From the NCBI GenBank assembly GCA_937923225.1, contig CALAKR010000049.1, forward strand, positions 1 to 7,265: a DNA stretch of 7,265 nucleotides, given 5' to 3'. Both the position numbers and the translations under genes were made by a program. Of this stretch, positions 1 through 6,941 are shown in pieces (position 1 is the first letter of the stretch; every line of letters begins with the position of its first letter). Below the pieces are notes generated by a model. That model was not told the origin of the DNA. It made no database searches and saw only the letters and a program-made list of their open reading frames with translations. This stretch comes from an uncultured Aquabacterium sp. Its GTDB lineage: Bacteria > Pseudomonadota > Gammaproteobacteria > Burkholderiales > Burkholderiaceae_C.

Positions 1-2430
1 GCGGCAGACCCCTGGTTGCGCCGGGGGGATGTGGTGCACGCGGCCCCGCGCAGCCCGTGGGTGACGCTGCTGCGTGTCAGTGGGCACATGTGCCAGGTGG
101 CGCATCAACCGGGCGCTGATGCGGCCACCTATCTGCGCGCATGCGGTGTGGTGTCTGCCGATCGTGTCTGGTTGGTGCAGCCCGACGGGCGCGTGTTCAG
201 CCATGGCGTGGCCGGCTGGAATGGTCAGGCCCAGGATGGGCCAGCGCCGGGGGCCTGGCTCTGGGCGCCCGACATGGGCGAAGGGGTGGATCCGGCGCTG
301 TCCGAGCAGGTGGCAGCCTTTTTGTCCACGCAGGCAGCAGCGCCCCGCGGCGCACCTTGGTCCTACAAGCGCCCGGCACGCGAGGTGAGCTTGGCCGAGC
401 AGGCGCAGGATCTGCCCCGCATCGGCAATGACTGGGGGGTGATCGGCTTGCTGCAGACGCCCACCGCGCGCATGTCGCCCGCGGGCACCGGTGCTGTGTC
501 GTTCAGCCGGCAGGAGCCCTACAGCATGATCACCCTGCGCCTGCAGCCTGTGGATTGGCTGGAGGTGGCATTCGGCTACATCGGTATCTCGGATCGGCTC
601 TACGGGCCAGGCTACGCAGGCAACCAGTCCTACAAGGACAAGAGCGCCCATGTGAAGGTGCGGCTGCTGGAGGAATCCAGGCTGTGGCCGCAGGTGGCGG
701 TAGGCTGGCGTGATTTCCTGGGCACTGGCATCTTCTCGGGCGAATACCTGGTGGCCAGCAAGCGCTTTGGCGCGTTGGATGTGAGTGCTGGGCTGGGCTT
801 TGGTTATGTGGGTGGGCGCGGTGATGTGCGCAACCCGTTGGGCCTGGTGGCCAAGCGTTTCGATACCCGGCCTGATGTCAGGGTTGGGCGTGGCGGCACC
901 GTCAGTGCCAATACCTTCTTCCACGGTCCAGCCGCCTTCTTTGGCGGCGTGCAGTATGAGTTGCCTGGTCAGCGCTGGGTGCTCAAGGCCGAGATCGACG
1001 GCAATGATTACGCCAACGACAAGGCCGGACGCCCGATCAGGCGGCGCACGCCGTTGAATGTGGGTGTGGTGTACCGCCCATGGCGTTGGATGGACGTGAC
1101 CCTCGGTGTGGAGCGCGGCGACATGCCCACGTTCTCGGTGCAACTGCACACACCGCTGGACAAACTGACTGCGCCCAAGCTGCTGGATCCTCGCCCAGTG
1201 CCCGTGGCTGCGTTCCGCCCCGCCAAGGCCGCTGATCCGGCCATCACGGCCCATGACATCCAGGCGCAGACTGGCCTGCAGGTCAGCCGCATCGAGCAGC
1301 GGGGCAGCACCTGGTCCGTGGTGGTGGCCGATCCCCAGATGGGCTATGAGCGGCCCGTGGTCGACAAGGTGGCTGCGGTGGTGCACCGCGATGCACCGGG
1401 CCAGGTCGACCGCATTGAGCTGCGGTTCGACCAGCACGGGGTGAACGTAGCCCAGGCCGTTGTAGACCGCGAAGCCTGGGTTCGTGCGCGTACCCAGTTG
1501 CAATCGCCCAGTGAGAAAACCGATGCGGTGACCAAACAGGCGGTGCCTCCAGCTTCGCAGGCGCCAGCGGCCGAGCCGCTGTACGCCAGCGAGCCGCCAC
1601 GCTTGTCCTACGGGGTGGGCTTGGGCTATCGCCAGACGCTGGGCGGGCCGGATGGCTTCTTGCTGTTCCAGCTCTCTGCCACGCTGGATGCGGCGTTCAG
1701 GCTGCGTCCGGACACCTGGGTTGCGGGCACCTTGAGCGTTGGCTTGGTCGACAACTACAACAAGTTCAAGTACACCGCGCCCAGCAACCTGCCGCGTGTG
1801 CGCACCTACATCCGCGAGTACCTGACGACCCGCAACACGACCTTGCCCAACCTGCAGCTCACGCACATGGGCAGCGTGGGGGGCGACCATTTCTATCTGG
1901 GCTATGCCGGCCTGCTGGAGACCATGTACGCGGGCATTGGCGGCGAGTACCTGTACCGCCCGGTGGGCAGCCGCCTGGCCGTGGGCGTGGATGTGAACCG
2001 CGTGCGCCAGCGGGCTTTCGAGCAGGATTTCGGCCTGCGTGATTACGAGGTGAGCACGGGCCATGTCACGGCGTATTGGGATACGTGCTGGCACGATGTG
2101 CTGGCCAAGATCAGTGCCGGGCAGTACCTGGCGGGTGACAAGGGCGTGACGCTGGACATCTCTCGCGTGTTCCCCAACGGCGTGGCCATGGGCGCCTATG
2201 CCACCAAGACGAACGTATCCGCAGAGCAGTTTGGCGAAGGCTCGTTCGACAAGGGCATCTATGTGAATATTCCGTTTGATGCGTTCTTGCTGCGCTCCGG
2301 GCCGTCCAATGCGTCGATCATTTATGCGCCGCTGCTGCGAGATGGCGGTGCGCGCCTGGGTCGGCGTTTCAGGCTGTACGACCTCACATCCACCCGTGAT
2401 CCTCGGGCGCTGCAGTTCGGCGCGCCCTGA
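1..2430 (+). CDS. GfcC-YjbH fusion, exopolysaccharide/capsule export outer-membrane protein (5' end outside window)
   Basis: The frame is open from nucleotide 1, so the real start lies upstream; the TTG at 16 is only the first start-like codon in view. At least 809 residues are present. Counting from that TTG, residues 1-105 resemble the C-terminal part of GfcC/YjbG: a VTLLRVSG beta-strand, ATYLRACG, then QPDGRV, VAGWN and PGAWLWAP, ending in an amphipathic helix. From about 147 (TPTARM) the protein is YjbH/GfcD-like: DKSAHVKVRLLEES, DFLGTGIFSGEYLVASKRFG and GLGFGYVGG form a first barrel half. A periplasmic alpha/beta linker (about 395-500) follows. A second barrel starts near 529, with GGEYLYRPVGSRLAVGVDVN, YEVSTGHVTAYW and FGEGSFDKGIYVNIPF. 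In the enterobacterial yjbEFGH and gfcABCDE operons these are separate proteins acting in polysaccharide secretion; YjbH is an outer-membrane protein. The exact polymer exported here is unknown. Family call is firm; the fused arrangement is read directly from the uninterrupted frame. Confidence 0.88.
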   Translation, partial: AADPWLRRGDVVHAAPRSPWVTLLRVSGHMCQVAHQPGADAATYLRACGVVSADRVWLVQPDGRVFSHGVAGWNGQAQDGPAPGAWLWAPDMGEGVDPALSEQVAAFLSTQAAAPRGAPWSYKRPAREVSLAEQAQDLPRIGNDWGVIGLLQTPTARMSPAGTGAVSFSRQEPYSMITLRLQPVDWLEVAFGYIGISDRLYGPGYAGNQSYKDKSAHVKVRLLEESRLWPQVAVGWRDFLGTGIFSGEYLVASKRFGALDVSAGLGFGYVGGRGDVRNPLGLVAKRFDTRPDVRVGRGGTVSANTFFHGPAAFFGGVQYELPGQRWVLKAEIDGNDYANDKAGRPIRRRTPLNVGVVYRPWRWMDVTLGVERGDMPTFSVQLHTPLDKLTAPKLLDPRPVPVAAFRPAKAADPAITAHDIQAQTGLQVSRIEQRGSTWSVVVADPQMGYERPVVDKVAAVVHRDAPGQVDRIELRFDQHGVNVAQAVVDREAWVRARTQLQSPSEKTDAVTKQAVPPASQAPAAEPLYASEPPRLSYGVGLGYRQTLGGPDGFLLFQLSATLDAAFRLRPDTWVAGTLSVGLVDNYNKFKYTAPSNLPRVRTYIREYLTTRNTTLPNLQLTHMGSVGGDHFYLGYAGLLETMYAGIGGEYLYRPVGSRLAVGVDVNRVRQRAFEQDFGLRDYEVSTGHVTAYWDTCWHDVLAKISAGQYLAGDKGVTLDISRVFPNGVAMGAYATKTNVSAEQFGEGSFDKGIYVNIPFDAFLLRSGPSNASIIYAPLLRDGGARLGRRFRLYDLTSTRDPRALQFGAP

Positions 2431-2449
2431 GCGGCCGGGTCAAGGCCGC
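2431..2449. terminator. Inverted repeat between convergent genes, possible bidirectional terminator
   Basis: A perfect GCGGCC / GGCCGC pair encloses a 7-nt loop (gggtcaa) and fills almost all of the 20 nt between the stop codon of the YjbH gene and that of the convergent 212-aa gene. All six pairs are G-C. No T-tract follows on either side, so it is not a classical intrinsic terminator; it may instead stabilise 3' ends or act with Rho. Its position is the main argument for a role. A 6-bp GC palindrome could also arise by chance in DNA this GC-rich. Confidence 0.4.
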
Positions 2450-2450
2450 G

Positions 2451-3089
2451 TCATGGGCGTGGCCAACCCTGCACGGGTGTCTTGAGCACCTTCAGCAGCG
2501 CTGCATCCCGGGCAGCTGTATCGCCCCCGATCATGGCCCGCATCAGCGTCAATGTTTCCGCCTTGCGCTGCGCATCTTCCAGGCGCCATCCGTGCCGCAG
2601 CAGCAAGGTGTCGGCGGCATCCAGCTTGAGTTCTTCGTCCTGCTGGGTGCGCACCAGTCGTGCCAGTCGGGCACTGGCATCGCTGCCGGTGTGGGCGCGG
2701 CGTAACCCGTCCGTGGCGATGCCGCGGCTCCACGTGTCGTCCGTGGTCCGGAAAGTCTGTTCCAGCAGGTCAAGGGCGTCCGGCGCCACTTCGAGTACGC
2801 CGATGGCGGCGGCACATTCCAGCGTGAAGTGATCAGGGGCGGCCGTCCCCGCTGCGGGCAAGGGCGCCGCTGTTCTCAGCACCGCCACCGTGGCAGGCGT
2901 GGGTTCAAGCACCGCAAGCGCGATGGGCGCGCGCGAATCCCGCAGGGCGATCGCCTGCGTGAGCGCCGCCAGCACTTTGGTGTGCTCGTCGGGAGTGAGC
3001 TGCCGCAGATTGCCCAACGACAGGCCATCGAGGCGCTCGCGGCCCTGGGCCTGGAGCTCCCGCACGAAGAGGTCATAGGCTGCGGTCAT
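2451..3089 (-). CDS. HEAT-like helical protein, candidate immunity partner of the upstream NADase-like protein
   Basis: I do not recognise this 212-aa protein as a named family. It looks entirely alpha-helical, rich in Ala and Leu, with no signal peptide or membrane segment. Segments near 50-72 (DSRAPIALAVLEPTPATVAV), 90-131 (ECAAAIGVLE, then a helix ending in TDGLRRA) and 151-185 (DEELKLDAADTLLLRHGW) have the paired-helix look of degenerate HEAT repeats, a fold used by several bacterial immunity proteins and by many scaffolds. The ATG lies 3 nt after the stop of the 440-aa gene. An AAAAAGG ribosome binding site sits inside the last codons of that gene, so the two are co-transcribed and probably translationally coupled. 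It is the last gene of the operon. Its role as an antidote to the NADase-like protein is inferred from pairing and fold type only; an adaptor or chaperone is the main alternative. Confidence 0.7.
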   Translation of the reverse strand: MTAAYDLFVRELQAQGRERLDGLSLGNLRQLTPDEHTKVLAALTQAIALRDSRAPIALAVLEPTPATVAVLRTAAPLPAAGTAAPDHFTLECAAAIGVLEVAPDALDLLEQTFRTTDDTWSRGIATDGLRRAHTGSDASARLARLVRTQQDEELKLDAADTLLLRHGWRLEDAQRKAETLTLMRAMIGGDTAARDAALLKVLKTPVQGWPRP

Positions 3090-3092
3090 GCG

Positions 3093-4415
3093 TCAGGCCT
3101 TTTTGAGCGAAGAGGGTTGGATGATGGGCTCGGTCAGGGTGACCAAGCCTTGCAGTTCTTTGCGGCGCAGGATCTTGCGCTCGACGTGGCGCCACATGTC
3201 GCCGCCGTCGGTGAGCTTCTTTTCCGGCGTCTGGATAGCCGTGATCACGCCTTCGGCCTGTGATGCGTAGGCGGCGGAAGCCAGTTGCCACAGGTCCATG
3301 AGGTAGGGCGGTGGATCGCCTTTGCCGCCGTTCCAGGGCAGCCCGGTGGCGTTCCAGTCGTCGATCATGGCGCCGCCGCCCGTCGATTCGAGCGAGATGC
3401 CCCCGCGCCCCATGGCCAGGTCGATGGCGTTGTTCTTGTCGCCCGACCAGAACACCGCGCCGTCCTTGGGTGAGGACACATCGAGCCGGGCCACCAGCAT
3501 GGCCCAGTCGCCGCCGGGGTTGTCTTTGCCGCCGGGCCAGTACGGCGCGAGCACTTCGCGGGCAGCCTTGCGCTCTTCGGCGAGCAGCTTCTCGAGCGCT
3601 TGCTGCGCCTTGGCATCGCCGGCCTTGGCAGCCTGCCGCGCCTTCTTGATGGCCTGGGACAGGCGGGCCGAGGTCTTCTCAAGCCGCTTGCGGTCTTCTT
3701 TCACCTTGGGGTCAGACTGCAAGTTGCGCAGGCGCTCCATGGATTCGCGCAGCGGCTTCTCCAGGTCAGCGATGGCCTGCTTGTACTTGGCATCGGCAGC
3801 AGCCAGGCCCGCCTGGGCCTCGGCGATGGCCTGGGCCAGGCGCCTGATGCCTTCGGTGGCGGCGGCTTCGTCGCCCTGCGAAAGCGCGCGCTGGATGGCC
3901 TTGACCGCAGGGAGCAGGGCCGCATCGAGCTGGGGGGCCTGCTCGACCAGTGTCTTGACCTTCAGCACCAGTTGCCTGAAGGCCGCTTCCAAGGTGGTGA
4001 GCTTGCCGGGCGCTGGCGTGTTGGGTGAGGCGTCTTCGCTCTCCTGCTCATCTCCATCGTCTTCCAGCTCCTGCCCTTCCAGCTTGAGCGCCACCTTGCG
4101 GATCGGCAGCCCATGGAGCTTGAGCCAGTTGGCCAGCTTCTTGGCCAGGCCTGTGGGCGGTTTGGCATCCAGCACCAGCACCAAGGTGTCCTTGCGGCTG
4201 TCATCCACCTCGGTGATGCCGAAGGCCAGCTGCTTCGAGCCGGTGGCTTCTTTGAGCACCTTGGCCAGGGCGCGGCCAGCGCGCGTGTGGTGCAGGCTCA
4301 GGCGGTGATCTTCGGGGCGCTTGCCCAGGGCCGCCGCAAAATTCATGGGCTGACGCCGTGCGCGCTGCAGCGACGCCTTCAGCTCGGCGGCGTCGTCGTC
4401 GCTGAACGCGCTCAT
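3093..4415 (-). CDS. Putative NAD glycohydrolase/ADP-ribosyl cyclase-fold effector with N-terminal helical region
   Basis: This 440-aa protein has four visible parts. Residues 1-113 form a small alpha/beta domain (TLVLVLDAKPP, then LANWLKLHGLPIRKVALKLEG). Residues 114-130 are a strongly acidic linker. Residues 138-290 are a long, charged, Ala-rich helical and probably coiled-coil stretch. Residues 315-427 resemble the catalytic core of CD38-type ADP-ribosyl cyclases: FWSG with W323, SLEST with E343, IDD at 351-353, LWQLAS with W376 and S380, and WRHVE with E412. In human CD38 the corresponding residues are W125, E146, D155, W189 with S193, and catalytic E226. Spacings are close (20, 33 and 36 here against 21, 43 and 37). 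The expected reaction is cleavage of NAD to nicotinamide plus ADP-ribose or its cyclic form. There is no signal peptide, membrane segment or cysteine. The ATG overlaps the yacG stop as ATGA; the ribosome binding site is weak. The gene frame is certain, the fold call moderate, and toxin use is inference. Confidence 0.72.
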   Translation of the reverse strand: MSAFSDDDAAELKASLQRARRQPMNFAAALGKRPEDHRLSLHHTRAGRALAKVLKEATGSKQLAFGITEVDDSRKDTLVLVLDAKPPTGLAKKLANWLKLHGLPIRKVALKLEGQELEDDGDEQESEDASPNTPAPGKLTTLEAAFRQLVLKVKTLVEQAPQLDAALLPAVKAIQRALSQGDEAAATEGIRRLAQAIAEAQAGLAAADAKYKQAIADLEKPLRESMERLRNLQSDPKVKEDRKRLEKTSARLSQAIKKARQAAKAGDAKAQQALEKLLAEERKAAREVLAPYWPGGKDNPGGDWAMLVARLDVSSPKDGAVFWSGDKNNAIDLAMGRGGISLESTGGGAMIDDWNATGLPWNGGKGDPPPYLMDLWQLASAAYASQAEGVITAIQTPEKKLTDGGDMWRHVERKILRRKELQGLVTLTEPIIQPSSLKKA

Positions 4416-4645
4416 CGAACGTCGTCCGGATCGATCAGGTCTTCGGGCAGGTCTTCCGGGTTGGGCTTGGCCGACATGCGGTACTGCTCGCTGGCCCAGG
4501 CGCCCAGATCAATGGCCTGGCAACCCTTGCTGCAGAAGGGGCGGTAGGGGTTGTCCAGCAGGTAGGGGTGGGGCTCGCCGCAGGAAGGGCAGGGCACCAT
4601 CGGGGGTTTCTTGGGCGTGTCCATGGCCGTGTCGGTTCGGGGCAT
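4412..4645 (-). CDS. yacG: DNA gyrase inhibitor YacG, zinc-binding
   Basis: A small protein with the YacG four-cysteine zinc finger: CPSC (C19, C22 counting from the chosen start) and CSKGC (C38, C42), followed by the family signature IDLGAWASEQYRM and an acidic tail. In E. coli YacG binds GyrB and blocks DNA binding by gyrase. The frame stays open back to an ATG at 4723, but that start would overlap zapD by 68 nt and add residues with no family resemblance. The ATG at 4645 lies 10 nt after the zapD stop and gives 77 aa. The in-frame ATG at 4624 gives 70 aa, closer to the usual 60-70. Neither has a clear ribosome binding site, so the start is uncertain by 7 codons. The stop overlaps the next start as ATGA. 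Placement after coaE and zapD is the conserved gene order. Confidence 0.88.
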   Translation of the reverse strand: MPRTDTAMDTPKKPPMVPCPSCGEPHPYLLDNPYRPFCSKGCQAIDLGAWASEQYRMSAKPNPEDLPEDLIDPDDVR

Positions 4646-4655
4646 CAGGCGTGGA

Positions 4656-5417
4656 TCAAGCACACAGGGTGAGTTCGAAGCCGGCATCGGTGTCGGTGGC
4701 CAGCTTGGGCTTGCCCTCGGCATCCTGGCGCATCAGGCGGATCGATACCATCAGACGGTTGCCGCTGATCTCGGGCACCAGGCCCAGGCTGGGGTCGATG
4801 CGCAGGCGCAGCAGCAGGTAGGTGCGGCCCTCCTTCAGGCTGTGCTGGAACTGCCCGCCGGGGGCGGCCACCATGTGCGGCACGCCGGCATCGCGCAGCA
4901 GGCTGAGCATCAGCGACAGGGCCTCGTACAGCGGCCCCAGGGTGCCGGCCCATTGCTGCAGGTCGGACTGGCGGCGGGCAGGCGGCTCATGCTGCCAGGC
5001 GTAGTACGAGGGCAGATCGAACTCGCAGGTGCCGCCGGGGATGCTGATGCGGCTGCGAATGCTCATCAGCCAGTCGTTGGCCGACAGCGCCTGGCCGGCC
5101 TTGCCTTGCAGTTGGTTGAGGCCCTGGTAGGCGTTGTCGATGCGTTGCAGCACCTGCTGCAGCACGGCTTCCTGGATGGCAGGGTTGCCCAGGTAGCTCT
5201 CGAACTGGTGCTTGTAGCGGTCCAGTTCCTTGAGCAGATCGCTCTTGATGTCGGCGCGCGAGGCGACATCCATGATCTCGAACAGGGTGGCCAGCGCGTA
5301 GTGGTGATCGACCGGCGTTTCACGCGTGGCCAATTGTTCCAGGCGCTTGAACAGATGCTCCAGGCGGAGCATCGTGCGGATGCTTTCGTTGAAAGGGTAT
5401 TCGTAGAGGATCAACAC
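4656..5417 (-). CDS. zapD: Cell division protein ZapD (YacF), Z-ring bundling factor
   Basis: ZapD binds the C-terminal tail of FtsZ and bundles protofilaments at the division site in the cytoplasm. The 253-aa product is of normal family length. It opens with ILYEYPFNESIRTMLRLEHL, which is the ZapD hallmark, continues with helical segments (TLFEIMDVASRADIKSDLLK), then IRSRISIPGGTCEFDLPSYYAWQ, and ends in the beta-rich part finishing ELTLCA. The start at 5417 is GTG, with TTG as the next codon at 5414. An AGGTGG ribosome binding site lies so close that it suits the TTG better, giving a protein that begins MILYEYPFNE as in related betaproteobacteria. The gene follows coaE by 25 nt and precedes yacG by about 10 nt. 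Confidence 0.93.
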   Translation of the reverse strand: MLILYEYPFNESIRTMLRLEHLFKRLEQLATRETPVDHHYALATLFEIMDVASRADIKSDLLKELDRYKHQFESYLGNPAIQEAVLQQVLQRIDNAYQGLNQLQGKAGQALSANDWLMSIRSRISIPGGTCEFDLPSYYAWQHEPPARRQSDLQQWAGTLGPLYEALSLMLSLLRDAGVPHMVAAPGGQFQHSLKEGRTYLLLRLRIDPSLGLVPEISGNRLMVSIRLMRQDAEGKPKLATDTDAGFELTLCA

Positions 5418-5418
5418 G

Positions 5419-5424
5419 CCACCT
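5419..5424 (-). promoter_or_regulatory. Ribosome binding site of zapD (AGGTGG)
   Basis: AGGTGG is read on the - strand between coaE and zapD. It ends 1 nt before the GTG at 5417 and 4 nt before the TTG at 5414. Measured from its AGG core the gaps are 4 and 7 nt, so spacing favours the TTG as the true start. Confidence 0.55.
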
Positions 5425-5442
5425 AAAGCTTTTGCACGCTGT

Positions 5443-6051
5443 TCAGGGGTGATTGTTCCACAGGTCCCACAGTTCCCTGACCTGCTGCTGCAACTGTTGC
5501 AGGGTGATGCCGTCGTTGAGGATCACATGGTCTGCCGCGGCACGGCGCTGTTCACGGCTGGCCTGCTTGGCCAGCACGGCTTCGACGGCCGGCCGCTCCC
5601 AGCCTGAACGGGCCATGACGCGCTGGATCTGTGTCTCGGGCAGGGCATCGACCACCAGGATGCGATCGACCTTGTCGCGCCAGCGTCGGCCCGATTCGAC
5701 CATCAGCGGGACGTCGTAGACCACGGGCTGCCCAGGGATCGCCTTGGCGGCGTGCGCATCGGCCTGCTGGCCAATCAAGGGGTGCAGGATGGTCTCCAGG
5801 CGCGCGAGGGCGGTCGGGTCGCTGAAGGCCAGGGTGCGCATCCGCGTACGGTCCATGGCGCCCTGTGCGTCGATCATCTCGGGCCCGAAGGCCTGCCGGA
5901 TGGCCTCGATGGCGTGGCCGCCGGGCGCCGTGAGCGCGCGGGAGATGGCATCGGTGTCGACCAGGTGGGCGCCCAGATCGACCAGCATCTGGCCGACCGT
6001 GGATTTGCCGCTGCCGATGCCGCCTGTCAGGCCGATGGTCTGGATGGGCAT
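5443..6051 (-). CDS. coaE: Dephospho-CoA kinase
   Basis: CoaE phosphorylates the 3'-hydroxyl of the ribose of dephospho-CoA with ATP, the final step of coenzyme A synthesis, in the cytoplasm. The 202-aa product matches the usual 200-206 residues. It shows the P-loop GGIGSGKS at 10-17, VDTD at 31-34, the substrate-region motif [11 protein letters not shown], and the lid-side RVMARSGW. The frame is open to a TTG at 6087, but that would add 12 unrelated residues and overlap pilD. The ATG at 6051 places the glycine-rich loop at the normal distance from the N-terminus and has an AGG 4 nt upstream. It lies 29 nt after the pilD stop. The pilD-coaE-zapD order is standard in beta- and gammaproteobacteria. 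Confidence 0.95.
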   Translation of the reverse strand: MPIQTIGLTGGIGSGKSTVGQMLVDLGAHLVDTDAISRALTAPGGHAIEAIRQAFGPEMIDAQGAMDRTRMRTLAFSDPTALARLETILHPLIGQQADAHAAKAIPGQPVVYDVPLMVESGRRWRDKVDRILVVDALPETQIQRVMARSGWERPAVEAVLAKQASREQRRAAADHVILNDGITLQQLQQQVRELWDLWNNHP

Positions 6052-6080
6052 GGCGCCTGCGTTGTGGATGCGCTCAACGC

Positions 6081-6941
6081 CTACCAACCGAACCAGTCCA
6101 GCACGCGGGCCTCGCCGGCGAACAGCACCACCAAGCCGGCACCGGCCAGGAAGGGGCCGTAAGGAACGTACATGCCTTCGCGCAGGTTGCTTTGCAGCTT
6201 GAGGATGATGCCCACCACCGCGCCGATCACGGACGAGATCAGGATGATGGGCAGCAGCATCTTCCAGCCCAGCCAGGCGCCCAGGGCGGCCAGCAGCTTG
6301 AAGTCACCGTAACCCATGCCTTCCTTGCCGGTGGCCTTCTTGAACACCCAGTACACCGTCCACAGCGAGAGGTAGCCGGCCACGGCGCCCCACAGCGCAT
6401 CGCGCAGGGGCAGGGCAGGGTTCCAGCCCAGGCCGGCCACCACCAGGCCTGCCCACATCAGGGGCAGGGTGAGGTCATCGGGCAGCAGTGTGGTGTCCCA
6501 GTCGATCATGGAGGCGGCCACCAGCACAGCCACCACGGCGCACCAGGCCAGTGTGAACGGGTGAGGGCCGAACTGCCAGGCGCAGGCCGCGAACAGCAGG
6601 CCGGTGGCCAACTCGACCAGGGGGTAGCGCCAGGAGATGCGGGTGCCGCAGGACGAGCACTTGCCGCGCAGCATCAACCAGCTGACGAGGGGGATGTTCT
6701 CGTACCAGCGGATCTTGTGGCTGCAGGCGGGGCAGCGCGAGGCGGGGCGGGACAGGCTGAGGGGCTGGCCGTCGCCCTCGGCATCGCCCAACTCCAGCAT
6801 GTCGCGTGCATCCTGCTTCCACTGCCGCTCCAGCATGAGCGGCAGGCGGTGGATCACGACATTGAGGAAGCTGCCGATCAGCAGCCCCAGCACAAACAGC
6901 ACTGCCGGGGTCAGCAGGATCGACAGGTAGGCTTCTGTCAT
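6081..6941 (-). CDS. pilD: Prepilin peptidase / N-methyltransferase PilD
   Basis: PilD is the inner-membrane aspartyl protease that cleaves the leader of type IV pilins and type II secretion pseudopilins and N-methylates the new terminal residue. The 286-aa product is of normal length. It has a hydrophobic first segment with [12 protein letters not shown], and a cytoplasmic loop with two CxxC pairs (C70/C73, C95/C98) that bind zinc. Several membrane helices follow, and the two catalytic aspartates lie in [12 protein letters not shown] (D147) and GMGYGDFK (D213, the GxGD motif). [12 protein letters not shown] near the C-terminus is also conserved. The ATG overlaps the pilC stop by 4 nt (ATGA), so translation is probably coupled to pilC. 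Stop codon is TAG. Confidence 0.96.
   Translation of the reverse strand: MTEAYLSILLTPAVLFVLGLLIGSFLNVVIHRLPLMLERQWKQDARDMLELGDAEGDGQPLSLSRPASRCPACSHKIRWYENIPLVSWLMLRGKCSSCGTRISWRYPLVELATGLLFAACAWQFGPHPFTLAWCAVVAVLVAASMIDWDTTLLPDDLTLPLMWAGLVVAGLGWNPALPLRDALWGAVAGYLSLWTVYWVFKKATGKEGMGYGDFKLLAALGAWLGWKMLLPIILISSVIGAVVGIILKLQSNLREGMYVPYGPFLAGAGLVVLFAGEARVLDWFGW

Noticed and set aside
16..18. TTG as the true start of the YjbH-type gene.
   Set aside because: The frame stays open to the window edge, the upstream codons read as protein (AADPW), and a signal sequence is missing; the start must lie outside.
3474..3980. Possible tandem repeat in the Ala-rich helical region of the 440-aa gene.
   Set aside because: The similarity is only recurrent Ala/Lys/Glu codon use; no unit of fixed length repeats in register.
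3322..4308. A 328-codon open frame on the + strand opposite the 440-aa gene.
   Set aside because: It is Ser/Ala/Arg-rich, low in complexity and without domains, as expected for the mirror of an Ala/Lys/Glu helix gene in GC-rich DNA; the - strand frame carries the conserved motifs and the operon junctions.
4611..5426. A 271-codon open frame on the + strand across zapD.
   Set aside because: Gln/Ala/Val-rich shadow; ZapD on the other strand is unmistakable.
6052..6087. Extension of CoaE to an upstream TTG.
   Set aside because: It adds 12 residues with no family counterpart and overlaps pilD; the ATG at 6051 places the P-loop correctly.
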